Shown here: positions 8,613 through 13,628 of the stretch, in pieces
How the letters are laid out: each line of letters opens with the position of its first letter
How positions within the stretch are numbered: position 1 is the first letter of the stretch
Assembly: GCA_030595485.1 (NCBI GenBank)
Contig: JAUVDE010000046.1
Coordinates: 1-13,628, forward strand
Direction: 5' to 3'
Origin: Draconibacterium sp.
Lineage (GTDB): Bacteria; Bacteroidota; Bacteroidia; Bacteroidales; Prolixibacteraceae
DNA length: 13,628 nt
Translations under genes and position numbers: made by a program
The notes under the pieces: model-generated
What the model was told of the DNA's origin: nothing
What the model saw: only the letters and a program-made list of their open reading frames with translations
Database searches by the model: none

Positions 8613-9655
8613 TGAGTAGAATATTGATACTGGTTTTTCTTTTCGGATTTGTTTTGATGGCAAAGGCTGAAGACAGAAAGTTTATTAAACCCAATAATCA
8701 ACTTATCGAATTCAAAGGTGCACTGTTTATTCAAAAATCGGATCAAAAAGTAATAATAAGCCGTCATTCAAAAAGTATGCTGGAGCACCCACAGACATTT
8801 ATGGTCGCAAAAAAAGCAAATACTCAATCGGGAGTTACCATTTGTTTTTCATGCAACAGCTCTAAAATAGATGTTGCCTTTGAAAAAAGAAACGATGCCG
8901 ATAGCCGTCAAAATGTTTTTGGAGTCTATAAAAATGGTGAATTCTATAAAAGTATAAATGGCCTGACTTTTACGATAGATAATCAGGAAAAAAAAGAATC
9001 TAATAATTGGGAAATTGTATTACCCACTTTTTCAGGAGTAAACTTTTTAGGCTTGAAAATAGATAATAAGGCGAAACTCTTTCCTGTTAAAAAGGAAACG
9101 AAACCAGTTTACGTTGCAATTGGTAATTCAATAACACACGGAGTGGGGCAAAAAGGGGCTGCTTATTTAAGTTATCCGTTTTTACTAGCCAGAGAAAAAA
9201 ATTGGGAACTGTACAATCTGGCTGTTGGAGGCTCAAAAATATCGTGGCCGGTAGCCCAATTATTAAAAGACATTAAGGTAGATGTAATTACTGTTTTGTG
9301 GGGTTATAACGATTGGAATTCAACATTTTTAATCGAATCGGAAATAAAACCTTATTACAAAAAGTTGTTGCTTGAATTAAGAAAGGTTCAACCCAAAGCT
9401 AAAATTTATTGTATTCTTCCTACCACCAGTAAATCGCTAACTCCTAAAAATGGAAGCGACAGTTTGGATGATATTCGTGATACCGAACGTGAAATAATTA
9501 ATAAACTTCAGGCTAAAGGCGATAAAAACCTATTTCTAATTGAAGGGCATAAAATGACCACGGTAGATGATTTAAATGATGCAGTTCATTTGTCGGTTGA
9601 TGGTGCTGCAAATTTTACAAAACACCTGTTAAAAGAAATAAATAGTAGTAAATAG
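8609..9655 (+). CDS. Two-domain SGNH/GDSL carbohydrate esterase (CE2-like layout)
   Basis: This secreted 348-residue protein has a signal peptide (M-M-S-R-I-L-I-L-V-F-L-F) probably cut after A-K-A. Residues about 25-160 form a beta-rich domain with no catalytic motif, and residues about 165-348 form an SGNH hydrolase. Block I is A-I-G-N-S-I-T-H-G (Ser174), with Asn in place of the usual Asp of GDS. Block II is N-L-A-V-G-G-S. Block III is G-Y-N-D (Asn234). Block V is D324-A-V-H327. A beta-sandwich before an SGNH domain is the layout of CE2-type acetylesterases, so deacetylation of xylan or xylo-oligosaccharides is the likely role. The start overlaps the previous stop (ATGA), with ATG 8612 as an equal alternative. 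The GH10 gene starts one base after its stop, so coupled translation is likely. Confidence 0.87.
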   Translation: MMSRILILVFLFGFVLMAKAEDRKFIKPNNQLIEFKGALFIQKSDQKVIISRHSKSMLEHPQTFMVAKKANTQSGVTICFSCNSSKIDVAFEKRNDADSRQNVFGVYKNGEFYKSINGLTFTIDNQEKKESNNWEIVLPTFSGVNFLGLKIDNKAKLFPVKKETKPVYVAIGNSITHGVGQKGAAYLSYPFLLAREKNWELYNLAVGGSKISWPVAQLLKDIKVDVITVLWGYNDWNSTFLIESEIKPYYKKLLLELRKVQPKAKIYCILPTTSKSLTPKNGSDSLDDIRDTEREIINKLQAKGDKNLFLIEGHKMTTVDDLNDAVHLSVDGAANFTKHLLKEINSSK

Positions 9656-9656
9656 A

Positions 9657-10775
9657 ATGAAAATGAAATACCTTTTTTTTATAGTGCTGTGCTCGCTTAT
9701 TAGTTGCAATTCTTCGGGAACAGATTTAATTCCTGAACCTGAAATAGAAGAAACCGAGCAAACAATTCGTGAGATAGTTGCTGAGGTTTTTCCTGAAGGA
9801 AATGTTTTTATCGGCTCGGCCTGTCATCATAATTTAATGGAAACAAAATCAGGGGAAATTCTTAAACGCGAATTTAGTTATGTAACGCCGGCTAATGACT
9901 TTAAACAATCGTATATCCATCCTGAACCCGGAAAATATCAGTACGAAAAATCGGATGACTGGGTTCAATTCTGCAAAACGAATACGCAGGTAATTCGCAT
10001 GCACGCACCAATAAGTCCACAATGCTCGCCGTGGGTAAGAGAAGATTCCCGGACCGCTGAAGAATTGGAGCTTATGTTACAGGAGTATATGACTGCACTT
10101 TGTAATAAATACAAGGGTACATCAAACATTCTTTGGCTCGATGTGGTAAACGAAACCATTGATAAAACAACTGGAGATTGGTTTGGTCCAAAACCCGGAA
10201 CCGACAAATGGGAAAATCCATGGCCAAAAATTGGCTTCGACGAATCGCATCCTTTAAAACCACCATTATATATTAAACAAGCTTTTGAAATTGCCAACGA
10301 ATTGGCACCCGACATCAAACAAATTATCAATCAACATGGTGCGCTCGAAAAATCATCGTGGGATAAAATGAAAGCCTTGGTTTTATATTTGAGAGAAAAC
10401 AATCTACGTGTTGATGGTCTTGGATGGCAAGCGCATATCGATTTAGGTTGGGAGAAAATTCCGGGCAATATTGAATACCTCGCTGAAATTATTCAGTGGT
10501 GCCATGCCAACAAACTCGAATTTCATATAACCGAATTTAACGTATGGTTAAAAGATGATAATAAAGGTAAAGTAAACGAACAGGCGGCAACTTTTAAAGC
10601 AGTAACCAAAACGGTTCTAGACAACAGAAGCAATGGTGTAGTGGGTATAAATTACTGGCACATTCGTGCAAACGATACAGCAAATAAAGACAGGGATGGA
10701 TGCCTTTTTAACGATAATTATGAGGCCAAACCAGCCTACTTTGAAATTGTTGAATTACTAAAAAGTTACAAGTAG
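9657..10775 (+). CDS. GH10 endo-beta-xylanase-like lipoprotein
   Basis: This 372-residue lipoprotein has lipobox L-I-S-C with Cys17, then a short acidic linker (P-E-P-E-I-E-E-T-E) and a single GH10 (beta/alpha)8 domain from about residue 40. The acid/base Glu166 lies in L-D-V-V-N-E-T, and the nucleophile Glu293 in F-H-I-T-E-F-N. Active-site residues His116 (R-M-H-A-P) and Gln/His of W-Q-A-H-I are present. GH10 enzymes retain configuration and cut beta-1,4-xylan. Two deviations stand out: the -2 subsite motif reads A79-N-D-F-K83-Q where family members usually have E-N-x-M-K-W, and the normal G-H-x-L-x-W segment after His116 is replaced by A-P-I-S-P-Q. Activity on an unusual xylan or on short decorated oligosaccharides is an inference. 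It abuts the genes on both sides (1-base and 0-base gaps). An alternative start at 9663 removes two residues. Confidence 0.93.
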   Translation: MKMKYLFFIVLCSLISCNSSGTDLIPEPEIEETEQTIREIVAEVFPEGNVFIGSACHHNLMETKSGEILKREFSYVTPANDFKQSYIHPEPGKYQYEKSDDWVQFCKTNTQVIRMHAPISPQCSPWVREDSRTAEELELMLQEYMTALCNKYKGTSNILWLDVVNETIDKTTGDWFGPKPGTDKWENPWPKIGFDESHPLKPPLYIKQAFEIANELAPDIKQIINQHGALEKSSWDKMKALVLYLRENNLRVDGLGWQAHIDLGWEKIPGNIEYLAEIIQWCHANKLEFHITEFNVWLKDDNKGKVNEQAATFKAVTKTVLDNRSNGVVGINYWHIRANDTANKDRDGCLFNDNYEAKPAYFEIVELLKSYK

Positions 10776-13628
10776 ATGAATACAAACAGAAATATTATTT
10801 TCCTATTAATTTATCTGAGTTTGTTTTCATCCCAACAATCATTTTCTCAGGAAAAAAATGTTCTGTTTATTGCCATCGATGATTTACGTCCAGAATTAAA
10901 GTGTTATGGGAGTTCACATATGCATACGCCAAATATTGACAAATTAGCAAACGATGGAATGCTTTTTCAAAACGCCTATTCTCAGCAAGCTATTTGCACA
11001 CCCAGCCGGATTAGTATGCTGTCGGGTTTACGTCCTGCCACTACCAATATTTATAAACTCGACAACAAATTAAAAGAAGAAGCTCCTGATGTGGTATCCA
11101 TGCCAAAAACCTTTAAAAACAAGGGCTACAATACCATTTCTTTAGGAAAAATATATCATCATCAAAACGATGATCCGGAGGCTTGGTCGGAAGCGGCATG
11201 GCGGCCCCGAAACGGTGTTGATGGCACTTGGTTTCATCAGGGATATCTGAATGAATCGCCTTCGTATGTGCGAGATGACGGAACAAGCTTTGGCCCTCCA
11301 ACTGAAAATACGGATGTGGAAGACAATGCCTATCAGGATGGACAAACTGCTGAAAGGGCTATCGAAAAATTAGAACAATACAAAGACCAACAATTCTTTT
11401 TAGCAGTTGGCTTTAAAAAACCTCATTTGCCCTTTCTTGCCCCTAAAAAATATTGGGATTTGTACGACCGGAATTCGATTGAAATGCCCATTCCAAATGC
11501 ACCAGAGGGATTGTCGAGTTATTCAACAACATCTTGGGGTGAATTACGAAGTTATTACGGAATGCCCGAAACAGAAGACTTGAGCGAAGAACAAACCAAA
11601 GAATTAATTCATGGATATAGAGCCTGTGTCTCGTATATCGATGCACAGGTAGGAAAAGTGATTGACAAGCTTGATCAACTTGGACTCAGAGAAAATACAA
11701 TAATTGTACTTTGGAGCGACCACGGCTGGAAACTAGGCGAGTATGGCGATTGGTGTAAACATACCAACTTCGAAGTGGATGTTAGAACTCCTTTTATTAT
11801 GGATGTTCCCGGTATGCCCGGCGGATTAATTTGCAAAAAAATGATAGAATTGGTGGATGTGTTTCCAACACTAACCGATTTAGTTGGGATAGATGCACCT
11901 TCTGATTTGGACGGAATGAGTCTGAAATCCTTATTGGGAAATCCAACTTCTCCATGGAAGAGTGCTGCTTTTAGTCAATATCCACGCTGGGGAACGATTA
12001 TGGGTAATACTGTTCGCACAAAAGACTATCGGTATACAGAATATATTGATGAAAGTAACGGTGAGGTAATATCCAGCGAATTGTATAAACATCACATCAA
12101 TACTCCGCTGAACTTAGATACTACAAATTTGGTTCCTCTGATAAGTGGTGAGAATACATATGGTGATGCAAGGGATCGAATGAAAAACCTTATGTATGCC
12201 GGGTGGGATAGAGTTAAAGAAGGAACTACAATTGAAGTTAAAGAAACGACAGCTTCTTCTGCTAACTTGAAAATTTATAATGTTAGCGATGCCACAGCAA
12301 TAAAGCTTCTGATGAAGGAAGGAAGCGGCCAGTACCAGGAAATAATGCAGGGAGCTATTAAACTTTCAAGCACTGAAATAACTATTCCTGGGTTAACTAA
12401 CGGTGGCGACTATAGGTTTAAACTTCAGACTGTTGGGGATAATTACAAGGGAGGCTACTCGAATGAAGTTACTGTGCAATTAATAAATGAAGTTTCCTTA
12501 ATTACCAATGGAAATTTTAGTTCAGGAAAAAATACGAGTTGGCAGTACAATAACAACAATAATTCGGTTGTTGATTATGCAATAATTAGTCAGGGAAACG
12601 ACAATGAAGTACTTCAGGCAAATATTTCTGCTTTTGGAACTAATTTCTGGGATGTTGGAATTATCAACCAGCAAGAAAATACTTTTTCCAACGAAGTGGT
12701 ACATATTTCATTCTATGCTCAATCTTCACTAGCCAATTCTACTGTTCGTTGTGGTATGCAATCCCAGACCTCTCCAAGCGTAACAAAATATAAATCGGTA
12801 ACGGTTGGCACTAATTGGGAAAAACATGAACTGGAAATTGATATTCAAGCCGACCTCAGAAATGACTGGCAGTTTAAATTTTTCTTCGAAACCATTGCCA
12901 ACTATAAAGTTGATAGCTTAAAAGCTACTATTAATACTTCAAATAATTCTTCACCAGATGATTGGGAAACGGAAGCCGATAAACGAATTCAGGATTTAAG
13001 AAAAGGGGATTTTACAATTCAATTTATTGGTACTGCCGGCAATCCTATAACGGCAAAAGATGCCGCTCTACAAATGACCAGGCATCAATTTCCTTTTGAG
13101 TCGATGATAAAACTGGATGAAAATGAATCGTGGTCTACAGCTGTTATGCTAAAATATTTTAATGGAAGTGTGGTTGCAAACGACTTTAAATGGAGTGGGA
13201 TGCAAAAAAATGAAGGACCTGTAAATTATACCAGAGTTAATGAATACCTCGATTGGGCAGACACCTACAATTTACCCATGAAAGGGCATGTACTAATTTG
13301 GGGAGGAACGGGTGACAATGATGGAAGTGATTATCATAAATTGCCTAAATGGGTACGGGGAAAATCCGATGGTACGGCAAGAACCGAAAGCGAGATTGAA
13401 GCAATCTGTAAAATCAGGGTTCAGAAAACTGTTGACTATTACAAAAACCGTATGTCTGTTTTCGATGTACTCAATGAATCAACCACTAACCATGCCGATT
13501 GGTTGCAACGTACTGTCGGAAAGGATATTAACTGGAAGGTATTTCAATGGGCACGAGAAAGCAGCGCCGACGCGGAGTTACTCATCAACGATTATAGTAT
13601 TTTATCATCGGGCTCAACAAGCACATCA
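10776..13628 (+). CDS. Multidomain sulfatase-FN3-CBM-GH10 fusion protein (3' end outside window)
   Basis: The frame starts at ATG immediately after the previous stop and stays open for 951 codons to the window edge. Residues 1-25 form a signal peptide (no lipobox). Residues about 26-460 are an iduronate-2-sulfatase-like S1 sulfatase: metal pair D35-D36 (I-A-I-D-D-L-R-P), C74-T-P-S-R-I-S-M-L-S-G as formylglycine precursor, D315-H316 in S-D-H-G-W-K-L-G-E. Residues about 475-569 resemble FN3, ending G-D-Y-R-F-K-L-Q-T-V then Y-S-N-E-V. Residues about 573-720 resemble CBM4/9 (L-I-T-N-G-N-F-S-S-G, W-x-K-H-E-L). From about 729 a GH10 domain begins, with K-G-H838-V-L-I-W842 and acid/base E901 in F-D-V-L-N-E-S. 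The nucleophile would lie beyond the edge. No internal signal peptide or stop separates the domains, so one secreted protein would desulfate and cut the same chain. A C-terminal type IX secretion domain could follow. Confidence 0.92.
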   Translation, partial: MNTNRNIIFLLIYLSLFSSQQSFSQEKNVLFIAIDDLRPELKCYGSSHMHTPNIDKLANDGMLFQNAYSQQAICTPSRISMLSGLRPATTNIYKLDNKLKEEAPDVVSMPKTFKNKGYNTISLGKIYHHQNDDPEAWSEAAWRPRNGVDGTWFHQGYLNESPSYVRDDGTSFGPPTENTDVEDNAYQDGQTAERAIEKLEQYKDQQFFLAVGFKKPHLPFLAPKKYWDLYDRNSIEMPIPNAPEGLSSYSTTSWGELRSYYGMPETEDLSEEQTKELIHGYRACVSYIDAQVGKVIDKLDQLGLRENTIIVLWSDHGWKLGEYGDWCKHTNFEVDVRTPFIMDVPGMPGGLICKKMIELVDVFPTLTDLVGIDAPSDLDGMSLKSLLGNPTSPWKSAAFSQYPRWGTIMGNTVRTKDYRYTEYIDESNGEVISSELYKHHINTPLNLDTTNLVPLISGENTYGDARDRMKNLMYAGWDRVKEGTTIEVKETTASSANLKIYNVSDATAIKLLMKEGSGQYQEIMQGAIKLSSTEITIPGLTNGGDYRFKLQTVGDNYKGGYSNEVTVQLINEVSLITNGNFSSGKNTSWQYNNNNNSVVDYAIISQGNDNEVLQANISAFGTNFWDVGIINQQENTFSNEVVHISFYAQSSLANSTVRCGMQSQTSPSVTKYKSVTVGTNWEKHELEIDIQADLRNDWQFKFFFETIANYKVDSLKATINTSNNSSPDDWETEADKRIQDLRKGDFTIQFIGTAGNPITAKDAALQMTRHQFPFESMIKLDENESWSTAVMLKYFNGSVVANDFKWSGMQKNEGPVNYTRVNEYLDWADTYNLPMKGHVLIWGGTGDNDGSDYHKLPKWVRGKSDGTARTESEIEAICKIRVQKTVDYYKNRMSVFDVLNESTTNHADWLQRTVGKDINWKVFQWARESSADAELLINDYSILSSGSTSTS

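Noticed and set aside
12540..12565. Run of Asn codons (AACAACAACAATAAT) in the CBM region as a simple repeat or slippage site
   Set aside because: It is short, in frame, and lies in a plausible loop of the CBM-like module. Nothing suggests a functional repeat.
12130..12960. Possible missed gene boundary between sulfatase and GH10 parts of the last gene
   Set aside because: I translated this stretch codon by codon. There is no stop, no internal signal peptide, and the region reads as FN3-like and CBM-like modules, so a real fusion is the better reading.

Overview
This window looks like part of a polysaccharide utilization locus (PUL) from a Bacteroidota bacterium. The evidence is an adjacent SusC/SusD pair, lipoprotein signal peptides on several products, AT-rich coding sequence (about 40% G+C by eye), no Shine-Dalgarno-like sequences before the starts, and TAnnTTTG-type -7 boxes. 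The three sulfatases next to xylanases suggest a marine or algal-polysaccharide lifestyle, perhaps a Marinilabiliales/Prolixibacteraceae-like organism. That placement is a guess from gene style. All genes are on the + strand, and both the first and the last are cut by the window edges.

Layout: 1-1527 is the C-terminal part of a SusC-like TonB-dependent transporter. 1552-3270 is its SusD-like glycan-binding lipoprotein. About 3291-4346 is a DUF1735-type surface lipoprotein. A 196-bp intergenic region (4347-4542) holds a strong terminator-like hairpin, a small palindrome and two -7-like boxes. The enzyme block follows: lipoprotein sulfatase (4543-6138), alpha/beta-hydrolase esterase (6153-7070), a second sulfatase (7212-8612), a two-domain SGNH/GDSL carbohydrate esterase (8609-9655), a GH10 xylanase-like lipoprotein (9657-10775), and a very long open frame (10776 to beyond 13628). 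The long frame joins an iduronate-2-sulfatase-like domain, an FN3-like module, a CBM4/9-like module and a second GH10 domain in one secreted polypeptide.

Read together, the locus seems built to bind, cut, deacylate, desulfate and import a sulfated and O-acylated xylan or xylan-containing polymer. The GH10 domains would cut the beta-xylan backbone, the two esterases would remove acetyl or feruloyl-type groups, and the three Cys-type sulfatases would remove sulfate at three probably different positions. SusC/SusD and the DUF1735 lipoprotein would capture and import oligosaccharides. The sulfatase-GH10 fusion is the strongest sign that sulfate and xylan backbone occur in the same substrate, and it is the most unusual item here. 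Both GH10 domains also carry the same departure from the family's normal -2 subsite motif (A-N-D-F-K in place of E-N-x-x-K), which suggests a non-standard xylan. No regulator, sulfatase-maturating enzyme, RNA gene, mobile element or CRISPR array is visible.
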